A DNA stretch of 64,000 nucleotides from Planococcus citri (Eukaryota; Arthropoda; Insecta; Hemiptera; Pseudococcidae). Location: NCBI RefSeq assembly GCF_950023065.1, contig NC_088677.1:60847469-60911468 (forward strand). The letters are read 5' to 3'. How positions within the stretch are numbered: the stretch's first letter is position 1; the number at the start of each line of letters is the position of its first letter. Positions 46,682 to 57,784 of this stretch are shown here, in pieces. The notes beneath the pieces were generated by a model, which saw only the letters and a list, made by a program, of their open reading frames with translations, searched no databases and had not been told where the DNA came from. The position numbers and the translations under genes were made by a program.

Positions 46682-46793
46682 TCAAATCTTCTTCTAAAAA
46701 GTGATAAAATAATAAAATAATATTTTTTTAGCATTAAAATACGAAACTAAAAAATTAATTATAAAACACATAAAATCAGTAAAATTAATAAAC
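46682..46793. repeat. direct repeat, copy 1
   Basis: Near-identical to 47310-47429: TCAAATCTTCTTCTAAAAA, GATAAAATAATAAAATAATA, GCATTAAAATACGAAACTAA and AAAACACAT(A/G)AAATC.GTAAA. The copies are about 630 bases apart in the same orientation, which suggests a segmental duplication or two copies of a small element. Confidence 0.75.
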
Positions 46794-47309
46794 TGTTAAT
46801 AGGTTTATCGTGTTGGGAAAAGATAGAATTGCTGAACATCGCTATTGATGTTTTTCATCCATTTTTTCTTACTTTCATACGTTCGGTACGTTGAACATAT
46901 CTCCGTATTTTCAATATTTTTGCGAGTTCATTTTGGTACCTGAAAAGGAACCTAGTTTTGGGTGGTAATAAGGTTGACAAAAAAGATGTAGGCGAGTCAT
47001 ATCTAAATAGTCAGAATAAATTTAATGTAGGCTGTCAGTCTTTTGTCATAAACAAAAACAGAAATTACGTGTATCAGTCCGGATACAATACTGAGGGAAA
47101 AAATAGAGAGAAAATTTTAACAATTACAAGATAGAAACAAAAAATATCGTAGTGAGTTTTCACATTAGTCTTTTTTTTCAGCACCCTTGGAGATTATTTT
47201 AGTTTTGATGAAATCATATCCTCAATAGCCGAGGAGAATCGCTACGAAAATCTTAATTTGCAATCTTCCAGTTATTCTGCTTGGTTTTTCATTTGGGGTT
47301 TGCTGATGG

Positions 47310-47429
47310 TCAAATCTTCTTCTAAAAACTGATAAAATAATAAAATAATATTGTTGAAGCATTAAAATACGAAACTAAAAAATGAATTAAAAACACATGA
47401 AATCGGTAAATTAAATATAAAAATAAACT
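47310..47429. repeat. direct repeat, copy 2
   Basis: Second copy of the 46682-46793 repeat, with a few substitutions and short indels. Confidence 0.75.
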
Positions 47430-49973
47430 ATAAAATCTTTGGTCAAATAGTGAAAGAGGACGCTCCCCACGTAACCGTATGCAAGCACCGCGCATATCAT
47501 TGGGGATTGCGAGCAAAGAGAAATTGTAATTTGAACTTGATCAAAAACACCTGCAGATTTTGTGATAACAAGCAGTGTATTGCAGATGATGATTTGATGA
47601 AAATATTGGATGATTTTCAGGACGTGTTTAAAAATTATCAATTTTTCGTTTCATTATCCTTTTCGAACATTTCGTCAAAATATTTTCAATATTATTTTAT
47701 GAATTAATATATTATGATTTTTACTGCTATTTTCACTGAAAAATAATTATGAAGATAAACTATCGACTGCATTCGACATCGAATAAGGTGAAAAGTTGAA
47801 CAAAAATCGACTCCAGGTAAAGAAGTTAGCTTGGGTCAATTTTTTTTGGTAATTGTTCGTCTTTCTGCTGATGAAACTTGACCGACGCCGACGACGACGT
47901 ATTGTTTGTGCCTTGATGTCGTTTTTGCTAATTTTTGAACGATCTTGTTGATTAGATGTGTGACCAATACCCTCCATCTCGTCGTCATCACTGTTCTAAT
48001 ATTTTATTAAAAAGTCATAAGTAAGTACCTACTTGAGTATGTATATTTTTTGGATAAAGGTCTACATACGTAAGCGTATGTGCATAAATGGATTTTCATC
48101 ACTTCGTAACTGATGAGTTGATGACGATCGATTTTCGTAACAGCAGTGTAGGTATGTTGAATGTTGAGTAATTTTTAAAATTGATTGAAGAATTGGCATT
48201 GAAATGTATTCATGTTTTGGATAACCCTGAAGTACGTTATTGTCCCTGTCTGGTTTCTATTTCAAACATTTTCAGGCATCGTTCTGATCTTTTTCGTAGT
48301 AATATGTATGTTCGCCTTATCTGAATTTTGTACAATCGATCGAAACGATGATATTATTCTACTTATTCTGGTTCTGACAACGAGTTCTCTCCAACGACTC
48401 TTATTGTTAGTCGAAGTGATAAAATGACCGAGCAGTTTGCTTGATTTTTCACGAACATTTTGTTCATTTCGTTGGAATGGGAAGAACTCTCGAGTATACT
48501 TTTGTGCGTGATACGAATAAGTACGTTGCGTTTTCGATTCGATGCAGATATTTGCATGCCTGTTGATTAATTTTGAGTGATCGACTTGATTGATTTTTTC
48601 GATTATTACGTTCATTTTATTCGCGTATCGTTACCCTTTTTTAAACATGGTTTTTTTCGCGTTATAGGAGTTGATTAAGTGGTCTTTGAGTGAGTTCGGT
48701 TTGACGGAATAAGAATTCAACGTTCCTGGAAGACCATATTTTGCGCGTGGTAAGCAATTTGTTTTTAACTAGTGATATTTTTTCATCGAGCAATCTGCAC
48801 AATCGGTAATTTAAGTAATTCGTAACCACCAGTTGTGTAGCTCTTGCGCTTAAATTCGAGCCCAAAAGTGTACTTCGTTTCCGTATTCGTTAGTTTTCAA
48901 TTTATGTAGAAAAATACGATTCTATTCATCGATAATGAAATTTTCTATCGATAATTCGATGTTTTTTTCTATTTAATTTTTTCCCTAACCTTTTAGAATG
49001 ATTTTTTTCACCCTCGTACGTATTCACACGGTACGCGTGTTGTGTTCGCACAATTCACGCCCAATTCGCGCCAGTAAAATCGAAATAAATGTGCCATCTC
49101 ACCCGCTGAGAATACGTAACCTAATGACACTCGGCGGTAAAATAATAGCGGCGTGTAGAATTTCGCTACCGTACCGTTTACGATACTTGAAAAAAAAAGC
49201 TCGGTTGCTATAAAATTTATCCGGTTCGCCTCGTATTCGAGTAGTTGCGATGGTTTTGAATCCGGCCAGAACGATGACTGTGTTCGCTTTCGTGATGGAC
49301 TCGAATGTTCTGACCAGCGAGGCGGCGGTGTTCTCGCCCATGAGTGTAATTCTGGCCGGTAAAATATACCGATAATGGATTTTTAGCTGGGTAGTTATCG
49401 TGTGCTTTTGTTTACGAGAATTATTATAAACGTATAAAGAAAAAAAAATCATTTAATTTTTTTGGTACGCCCGACGACGCCAAGATAATAAACAATCTAT
49501 CAATACGCTTCCCAAATGGAAAACATCGTTCGTAAATTTTTTAATTATTGTTGGGAAGTGATTTTTTTGCCCTATTGTGGTTTTTATGCGAAATGCTGGC
49601 TGTATATTATGTACCGTAGAATGTTCGGTAACACACGTATTTCTCTCTTTTTTTGTGAGTAGGGTAGGTCTAAAGAGAGGGACTGTATAGTCTACAATGA
49701 TCTAAAATTTCACACGACGAGCCATGATTTTGCGATTGATGATGAATTTTCATATTCCGTACGGATATCGTATCTGATGAAAAATATGAACGTAAAATTA
49801 ATATCTTCAAACGTAAATAAATTGAATTTTAAATAAAATAAACGTCTTTGATCGTTAAAAAGTAAAAAACAAACATACTTCTTCGTCTGTTTCGTGGCAT
49901 GTTTGAACATGAATATTGGATTTCATCTCATAGGACTATCTTCTAAATTTAATTCAAGAGCAGGTTGATTTTC
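47430..49973. other. no confident gene
   Basis: A forward stretch at 47450-47640 (HRAYHWGLRAKRNCNLNLIK, then CRFC) looks protein-like, with paired Cys, but lacks context. A CG-richer block at 48480-49330 has short open frames on both strands and no recognised family. Confidence 0.35.
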
Positions 49974-50506
49974 TCATAAAATCAATCGGAGGAGTTTTTT
50001 CTGTTGCTCATGTGACAGCTTGGCAAGTGTAAGTAATTTTGAAGGATATCCTGGCATATATTCGAGTATTTTTACCAGAGTATCTTTGAACGGACGAGTC
50101 TTGCTGATGATATGGCTTATGAAGGATTCATTCAGATCTGGCCATTTATCCGTATCGATTTTTTTTGATAGTTTTCCCTATTGACAGGCCCTTTCCCCAA
50201 AAAAAGTCTGTTGTACACAGTTGCAGATATTATCTTGCAAAACGTCTTATTTTTAAGATCACAAAAATACTTCAGGAACAATAACCAGAGATAGTTCGCA
50301 AATACGGCGAGTTGTTCGTTATCTTTGATGGTGCCCAATTGCCCATACTGTCGTAGTGAGTAAGTAATGGAAGGTGTTTTCGTGACACTCTTTAAGAGAA
50401 TATTCAACATGAAATGCTTGGCGGAATTTATAGGAAAGAGTACGATGGTGCGAACCACTCTTCCCTTAGATATTTTTTGAGTCGAGTACATCGTGTTTCG
50501 TTTCAA
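49974..50506 (-). pseudogene. coding-like remnant with one frameshift, unknown family
   Basis: A 124-codon frame starts at 50506 (MKRNTMYSTQKIS). At a run of eight A near 50160 it can be continued in another frame to a natural-looking C-terminus (DKWPDLNESFISHIISK, then LSHEQQKKLLRLIL, stop at 49974). Both halves have protein-like composition, so this is probably a decayed gene or gene fragment, or a gene with a short unseen intron. I do not recognise the family. Confidence 0.35.
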
Positions 50507-50659
50507 TTTGCTGGGTACATCGTGAAAAAAAGTCGAAATTCAGTGAAGATCCTTCGTTTTGAGATGTAAGTAACTCAAAAAAAGGCTTCGGAAGCGCCTC
50601 TGGTGGAAAAATCTGGGGAATTTTCGAAAAATATCGTGGTTTTTTCGCTCCTGCCAGTA

Positions 50660-51305
50660 CCGAACTGGTTTTGGGAAAAATTACCCAGTTCTAGAAGATA
50701 GGTAGTGTTCGAGATTCTGCGTCGACTCAGGCCATGGCCATCAAAATCCCAAGACCACTTTGAGGATTACTAAGTGAGCGATTACTGATTTGCAAATTGC
50801 TTATGTTCGGGTGAATTCAGGTTTTGAAAATTTTTTCGTCTGAAATACGAGTATTTCGCATTAATTGAGTCAAAACATCGGAATACATGATTTATGAAAC
50901 TGAGCAAATATTTCGGAGTACAGCGGTGCCAATTTTTTGGTCATTATTGTAACTTTCAAAAAACCCAAAAAGATAGTCAAGTTTTTGGCTATCTTTCTTG
51001 AGTTCCTTAAATTGGTAAAAATGGCCTAAAAATTGGCATTAGTACATTCCAAAATATTTCCCCGTTTTATAAATGATATTTTTTCGTGTTTAAACATGAT
51101 TTTTTGCGAAATACATTTTTGAGAAAAACTTTTTAATCACGAATTTACTCAGAAATGAGCAATCTGCAAATGTTCAACCGCTGAGTAGAACCCTAAAAGT
51201 GATCTAGGATTTTGATGGCGATGACCTAGGTCGATCGATGCAGAATACTGAATACCAACTTTTGGAACCGACCCCCCCCCCCCCCCCGCAACCGGTTCGG
51301 AATGG
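50660..51305. mobile_element. imperfect 640-bp palindrome
   Basis: The left half (CCGAACTGGTT.., TTCTGCGTCGA..AGG, GCCATCAAAATCCCAAGA, GATTTGCAAATTGCT) matches the reverse complement of the right half (AGCAATCTGCAAATG, TCTAGGATTTTGATGGC, CGATGCAGAATACTG, AACCGGTTCGG) around a centre near 50980. A long C tract (about 51273-51288) interrupts the right end. Likely an old foldback MITE. Confidence 0.65.
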
Positions 51306-54300
51306 GTAAGAGCAAGAAAACAACGATTTTTTTATACTATTTTTTTCTTTTTTTGAAAATTGGTTATCTTTTCACCGAAACAACACAAAAAGAATTTTCA
51401 AAAATGAAGCATTTTTTAATTCGTGAACGCCAACTTGAAGCTCTGTATGCAATCTTAGTTACTTCGCAGACGTAGTATTCAACGTATCACGGTAATGGAA
51501 GGCGAAAAAAATATGAAACAAGAATAGGATCCTGTGAGACCCGTTGTTCAGTCGAGCCTCGTTATTGAGGAAATATTTTATTCCTTCTCAGACCCTTGCT
51601 ACTACGTTTACTTGAGAACATCGACTATACATCGACGATAATTATGATGTTATAACTAACGAACTAATTCCTCGGTATAACATGATAATTAAAGCCGATG
51701 TTAATAATAGGCTTGGCGTAGCTAGCTCGTGGCTATCAACGTCGCTGCCCTTTCGAAAAATATGAGGTACGATGGTATTTTACAATAAAGCGGAAAATTT
51801 AAGGCGTCGTAAATTTAGCACCGCGGTGAGCAAGAAGTGTGTACTCGAGTCTTCCTTCTACTATTTTAGCCAACAACGTTGTCTTCTTGTTGCCGGATGG
51901 GACGCTCTATATTGTGTGTACGCGTTTGCGTTTATACACGACCATCGTCGCGTCATGCCGCACATTACGTAACCGGAAGTTAACGTTACCCTTCCTTAGT
52001 CCTTATAACCGACTATCCTTTCGTTTTTCTTAGAGCGAGCCGAGCGTGTTTTGTACCTTCTAAAAGGAACGTCTTTCCTTTCGCGGAAAATTCCTTGATG
52101 ACTTCCTCTCTGCGTACTTATTCGATTTCGTGTCTCGTGTTAACACCATCGTAAATATGATTTTTCAACGTGTTCATTATCTTATATCGCGAGTACCTTT
52201 ACACATACAATAAACTGTGTTGGAATTTTGGAAAACTCAAGACTCGATTATACGTTGGTAAAAGTTTTGTGTTAGCGACGTAATTATTGCTGAGATACTT
52301 AATGAATTATTCTCAGTATTTGATTTCATTGTCTGATGAGCTCTGCAACGAGCTAATTTTGTAGAAAATTTCAATATGATCAGACTCACCCCCCCCCCAA
52401 CACCTTACAAACGTTGACTTTTTATAACCCTGGGTATAGAAAAATTAACCACAGAATGATCAACGAACAAAACGTTGTAAAATACTCGTACTATTCTAGT
52501 ACTCTACGTCTTTGGTGTACTATAAGGTTGTTAATTCAGCTGAGGCGACGCGAGCGACGGTTATACAGAAACTGTAAATAAAGGTGCGGTTTTTAAGCAG
52601 CGGCGAATATCGTTAATTTTGGTAACAGTTTGAGATAATTTAACGTGTTATTACAATAATTTTCTGCAGTCGCTGTCTTTCTGCTCTTTGCTTTTTGGCT
52701 GGCACGTGAGGTCGTGACGCGCCTCCAGTCTCTTCACCACCTCGCGGCATCCTAGATCGTTTTATAAGTATTTTCGCGGTGGCAGTCCACGTGTATAAAT
52801 ACATGTTCTCGTGTTACAGTTTACGTACAGCAGGTATTTTCGGCGATGTTTTCCGTTGCCAGTTAATCTTGCTGCGTATGGCGCGCAATGGTTGTAATTA
52901 ACAGAAGATGGTTTAGTATAGAAAAGATGGTACCTCGAGTGCGCCGCGATGTAGGCGCTAGGCAGCCAACAATTCTTGGATGTAAATTATTGCTCGGAAT
53001 TGTTGTATGGCTGTGGATGGCGGCGCAATGCCGATGACGAGGTGTGCGGCTGTATTTGAGGCGAGATTTACACTCTGGTGTCAGCGTTCTCGTTCTGCTG
53101 CGAAATATGGTATTGCTGAATTTTACCATCGTCGTAAGAATATAAACGAGTGTTTTGACTTGGAATTAGGCATATATCTGACGTGAGAGAGACGTCTGGA
53201 AGACCTCTCCACCTCTCCTTCTCCTCCCTTAATTTGAATCGCACCTTTGCGATAGTTGCAAAAATAGTAAAATGCTGGCAAAAGAACGATATAGTATCTG
53301 CACACTTGCTTCAAATCGCTCATATTCATTCATCGGCAATAATAACGAAATACTCGTGTTGAATATAACGCGTTGCCGGCGCGGCTGGTGCTTCCGTTTT
53401 CCGACTCGTGATGAAAAAAAAAAGGAGAAAAACAGAAACCCGGTTGCGAAATAAATATTTTAAACTCTTATTACGGGGGCTATTACGTCAAAAAATGTTT
53501 CCCAAAGGATAGCGTTCAAAAAATAGTATTTTTTTTTCGTACCATCCCGACATAAACTTGAAGATCGCTGTTTAATATGTAACGCGTTTGAATTATGATT
53601 TTTATCTATTATTCTCCTTCCCTTTTAACCATCTTGGCGGAAGCTTTCTCTCTTTTTACCCTACACAAGGGGAAACGTTTACGCGCGTCATAATAAAGAA
53701 AGGCAAAAAACTACGCCCTATAATACTTTCGTATAACGGCTCTTTAAATTATTCGATTTCCGAGAGCTTTTGGCCGGCGGTTAGTCGCGTGCTAGTGAAA
53801 TTTTTTCGACTGGGGTATGTGTAGGTAATACATCGTGTACTTACTCATATGAGACGAATATGTCCAACTGGCCTAGAAATAATGTTACCACTCGGAGGCA
53901 ATAAACTTTCCCGAGAAGGCAATTTTTCCTGATAGTAATTCTAAAAAATTACCTGGTTTTAGTTTTGCCATTTGATTATCGACATGTGTAAATATGCAGA
54001 TATCGTACAAGTCCTAATCAAATTATCTAGGTGCAAAAGCCCTTTGAATTTCAGGGGTATTCTGATACATACCAGTTTGTCAGTATCCGAAACTGGTATC
54101 TCCCGCGAGAAACTCTGGTCTTGGAAACCAAAATTTATTCTTAATAACACAACGTACGAACATCATTCGCAATTAATCACATATTACGTATCAAAAAAAA
54201 CAACAACAATTTTTCGAAACTAAAAAATATCAACATTAATTAGCCTGCTGTAATAATATTGCATTGATTTGTGAAAATACGCGCTTGCTTTAAATGAGAT

Positions 54301-55119
54301 GTTTGCGAGGAATGCTGGTTTTGCATAACAAGTAAGGCAACGATTCGGACGGTATGACCTTATTTTCCGGATCGAGCCTTTCCCAGCAAAAATCTGCAAA
54401 AAATCAAAACAATTATGTAGATACAAGTTTTGAATACTAGTTTCTGTATATTAAAATTGTCAAATTTACGTGTAAGATTTCAAGCAATCGCTGCTGAAAA
54501 AGATTCAAATTCCATGTCTGAGGCAAAAGTTTCATGAGCAGTGTCGATGATCTGCATTCGGGGTACACCTCGTTCTCGAGCTTCTTATACATTGTAAGCA
54601 GCGTCTTTTAAACCCTCAAATGTCCCCGTCTCAGGTACTACGTTTTCTTTCGATTCTGTTTTCATTAGCATTTTACATTTGCAGACATAATTGCCAACAA
54701 ACCCGTTTCTTTCTTTTTTTATTAGTACCTTTTTCCCATTTTTTTTACCACCGCTTTGTCGATGAATTATTCATTTAGAACTGCTAAACATAAAGAGGAA
54801 ATAGCGAATATAAATACGAGAAATTTTTTTTCAAAATTATCAGTTACCAGATGAAGGGAAAAAGTACTGGTGTTGAGTTTTATCCTGGTACAAGCAAACA
54901 GCAAAAAAACTATTAGCAATTATTAGGTTAATTCATTTTACGAAAATATTTAATTAAAATTTTCTATTCAAGTAATTAAACTAAATAAAATTTCGTATGA
55001 TGAATTTTGAATAATTAAACGAATTACCCTTAAATAATGATAAGTAGAATTGGTAGATCAAACTATTAAAAAAACATCAACATTTTATTTACTATAATTA
55101 TAAAAAAAAATATTACGTT
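51306..55119. other. no confident gene
   Basis: Includes a CG-richer block at 51740-53200 with many short open frames and a TATAAA at 52794, but no coherent exon chain. A short minus-strand coding-like stretch at about 54290-54395 (CWERLDPENKVIP, ending RKHLI and a stop) follows a good acceptor. It may be a stray terminal exon or a decayed gene piece. Confidence 0.35.
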
Positions 55120-55262
55120 TTAATAGGGAAAACACCGAGACGCTTTCGAAGGTTTTGATTGATACCGAGCAATCAAATTAGTGGCGAACGCGATGCCCGG
55201 ACGTGTCCATGACGCGATATAAGCCAAAGAACCTACAAGACCACGAATAGACGTTTCCAGTG
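55120..55262 (-). pseudogene. copia-type retrotransposon reverse transcriptase fragment
   Basis: A minus-strand frame reads RGLVGSLAYIASWTRPGIA followed by FATNLIARYQSKPSKA and a stop. This is the well-known Ty1/copia block (GSLxYLAxxTRPDIAxAVNxLSRFxSxP) near the end of the reverse transcriptase, with the usual Asp replaced by Gly. Only about 47 codons remain and no LTRs were seen, so it is a dead fragment. Confidence 0.75.
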
Positions 55263-55410
55263 ATTTATTTCAGATACAAAAATCATGGAATCAAACAGAG
55301 TTACTTTCAATCGAGCGCGGTGCAAAATCTAGATTCAATTTCTAAAAAAATTCACTTTTCAACGTCTTATGAACATTTATTTATTTTTAATTAACAGAAC
55401 TTCTCATATT

Positions 55411-55662
55411 TTAACATTGCACAACTAGTTGATATTTCCAGTTGCAAATAATTGAATTTTTCCGGTAATCAGATAGAATTTGTTTATTTAAGCTGACGCT
55501 CCTTTGAACATCCACGGACACCAGTGAAGCAAATTTGAATGAGATTAGGTCGTTTTGCTTCGGATCCACGAATTTATTTAATTTTCTAAGTTCTTTAATA
55601 TTTCTGGATTGGATTAATACCATTATACGAAGTCCAACATCCTCGGCAACTCTTAGGGGTGT
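55411..55662 (-). pseudogene. hAT transposase C-terminal (dimerisation) fragment
   Basis: An open stretch of 84 codons ends KFASLVSVDVQRSVSLNKQI, then LSDYRKN and WKYQLVVQC with a stop. This matches the pattern of hAT dimerisation domains (SVDVERSFSxYKxILSDxRxSF..LxxxLVVxC), with several consensus residues changed (ER to QR, F to V). A splice-acceptor-like TTTTCAG precedes it. No DDE catalytic part was found upstream, so it is probably a decayed copy. Such an element could once have mobilised the hAT MITEs at 27-29 kb, but that link is untested. Confidence 0.7.
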
Positions 55663-57169
55663 CTGAAAACGAAAATTTGAGTGAACATTAGAGCAGATGT
55701 TGCAATCTGGGAACTGAATTTTGTTCCACTAAGCTAGTTCGCAACCTCTGGTTGCAAACTGGAAAAGACCATTTTTTTAGCCCTGTTTGCAACATTTAAA
55801 TAAAAAGTGAAAAATTACAAATTAATTTATGTAAAGTGTCATTTTTCTATTATTTGAACCATCTACTTATCATTTTAAGATAATTCATATGAGTTTCACC
55901 GGTATACGTCAACATTTAGCAGGGGAATAAAAATCTACCGGGAACGTGCTTCCTTGTAAGAAATTGCCTCAAATATACATTTGGCTTGAAGTGATAACGT
56001 CAATCACTCGTTTTTTAGAAATGAAAAATCACAGTCAAATTATTTAAAAAAAAACTCAAAACAGTTGATCCAGGCGTGAAGCGGCGAAATTCCATACTCC
56101 AGCTTTTGTTTTATTACATTGACATCATCACGACACTCGTTCATTTTCGATGGCTTACATTCACACAAATAGGTAGCAAACAGTAGTTGCTCGGTCATCT
56201 TCCAAAATGTTAATGACTTTACCATCAACCATAGTTGATAGAATTTCATGCTTAACATTGGCAATTGTATCACGTGTGTTGATAGCCTTTGGAATCCCGC
56301 TTTGATACTGTCTTCTGTTTCATTCTTATGGTTGCAAACCGGGTGAGTCACCCTATAGTTCTTCTCTAAAAACTTCGCATCTTATGCACTGGAAGAAGAA
56401 AGATATTCGACGGCGATGGCTGATTCAGATTGTTTAGAAAAGCGTAGATGGTGGGGAATTCATGCGGCAAATTTGTGAGCAGTACGACCGTCGACCTCCT
56501 TCAGTAAATAAAATAATCTGAATGGTTGACTAGGTTATTTTAGTTATATGGCCAAAAAGGACGCAACATTTCAGACGATACATGAAAACGGCGAAGAAAG
56601 CGAATGTTGTTTTTAAATGAAGAAGCACAAAAATCCTCACGTACTGTGAAGCTTAATAAGCATAATGTGGGTGCTCCGATAATATAATTATATCAATATT
56701 GAAGTTCAGAGAGAAATTCTCACGCATTTACTTCAGTTGATTTTTTCATTTTACGTACAAACTTTCTGCGAAGTCGAAAAATACCGTCTTGAATTGAAAT
56801 ATCCGGTAGGTTTAGATCTTTTAGAATTTTTCTTAGCTGCGTGATTCGAAGAAATCGAATTTGGCGTTTACCCCCGATTATTACACATCTTCTGACTTTA
56901 TCGTGGGTTATAAATTAATTTTGAAACAGCAAGTATTGTGTGTATATGAAGATTGAGACTGAATTGGGATGCATCTTGAATTAATCCTCTTCCACTGATC
57001 GATTACAGAAGTAATTACGAAATTAGTATAATTAACTCGAATTAACCACAATAACAAATAAAGCCGATTTGAATTAACCAATAAATTGCTATGATAGAAT
57101 TGAACGGATTCTGAGGAATGTGTTCTGCTATTTCATTGATTATTACAGGAAGCGCATCTTCCCATCGTT
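55663..57169. other. no confident gene; one orphan open frame
   Basis: A minus-strand frame at 56040-56351 (103 codons) contains KQKLEYGISPLHAWINCFEF, which looks protein-like but belongs to no family I can name. It may be a fragment of a lineage-specific multicopy gene. The rest is AT-rich. Confidence 0.35.
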
Positions 57170-57171
57170 TA

Positions 57172-57410
57172 CTCTCTAAATTTGAAACAGTCAATTTCAC
57201 TGCTTAGCAGTCACGACATTTTGCCTTTTTAAAGCAGTAGTTTTTTTTACTGCAAAACAGTGAAAAATTACTGAATTGGTCAGTAAAAAATTTTGACTGA
57301 CCAATTCAGTAATTTTTCACTGTTTTGCAGTAAAAAAAAACTACTGCTTTAAAAAGGCAAAATGTCGTGACTGCTAAGCAGTGAAATTTGACTGCTTTAA
57401 ATTTAGAGAG
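57172..57410. mobile_element. 239-bp palindromic mariner-type MITE
   Basis: The whole element is a near-perfect inverted repeat. The left arm starts CTCTCTAAATTT and the right arm ends AAATTTAGAGAG, with TA on both sides (57170-57171 and 57411-57412). Inside each arm are matching blocks CACTGCTTAGCAGTCACGAC, TTTTTAAAGCAGTAG and ACTGAATTGGTCAGT. The loop is only a few bases. The closeness of the arms suggests a young insertion. It lies about 375 bases past the stop of the 449-aa orphan gene. Confidence 0.92.
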
Positions 57411-57784
57411 TAGGGTGTGTCCACTTGTCCAGGTGAAATCGAACATTTTGTGTTTGTTTGAAGCTTTCATTCCTTTTTAAACAAAGGTGCGCAAGTTTCT
57501 TTAAATGTTCTGTGATTTAATTGTTTTCAATTTTTAAAACAAATGATGAAGTAGGAACACTTAATGAATCATCGCTATTACAAGTCAAATTACGGAGTAG
57601 ATGAAATCATAACGCACACGTATAAAAATTGATATAACTATACTTAAAATATAATAAAGTTCACTTCGAACTATAAGAGTAATTTTACGAGTAACCAAAT
57701 AATAAAAAATTATTGTAATAGTTGACCGGTGTAAAATATCATAGAAAACGATTAAGGTTTGAAATAAAAATTTCGAATCGGGTA

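Noticed and set aside
47450..47707. 85-codon forward open frame with a CRFC pair
   Set aside because: It begins right beside the 47310-47429 repeat, lacks splice partners and shows no recognisable domain.
51270..51290. Poly-C tracts here and near 11690, 16078, 37963, 38063 and 52390
   Set aside because: Simple homopolymers, probably variable in length; no sign of function.
52791..52840. TATAAA at 52794 with an Inr-like ACAGT 24 bases later
   Set aside because: Spacing is short for a TATA-Inr pair and no gene could be attached downstream.
54455..54660. Minus-strand coding-like stretch near 54.5-54.6 kb
   Set aside because: Several stops break it and no family could be named, so it is too weak to list as a gene or pseudogene.
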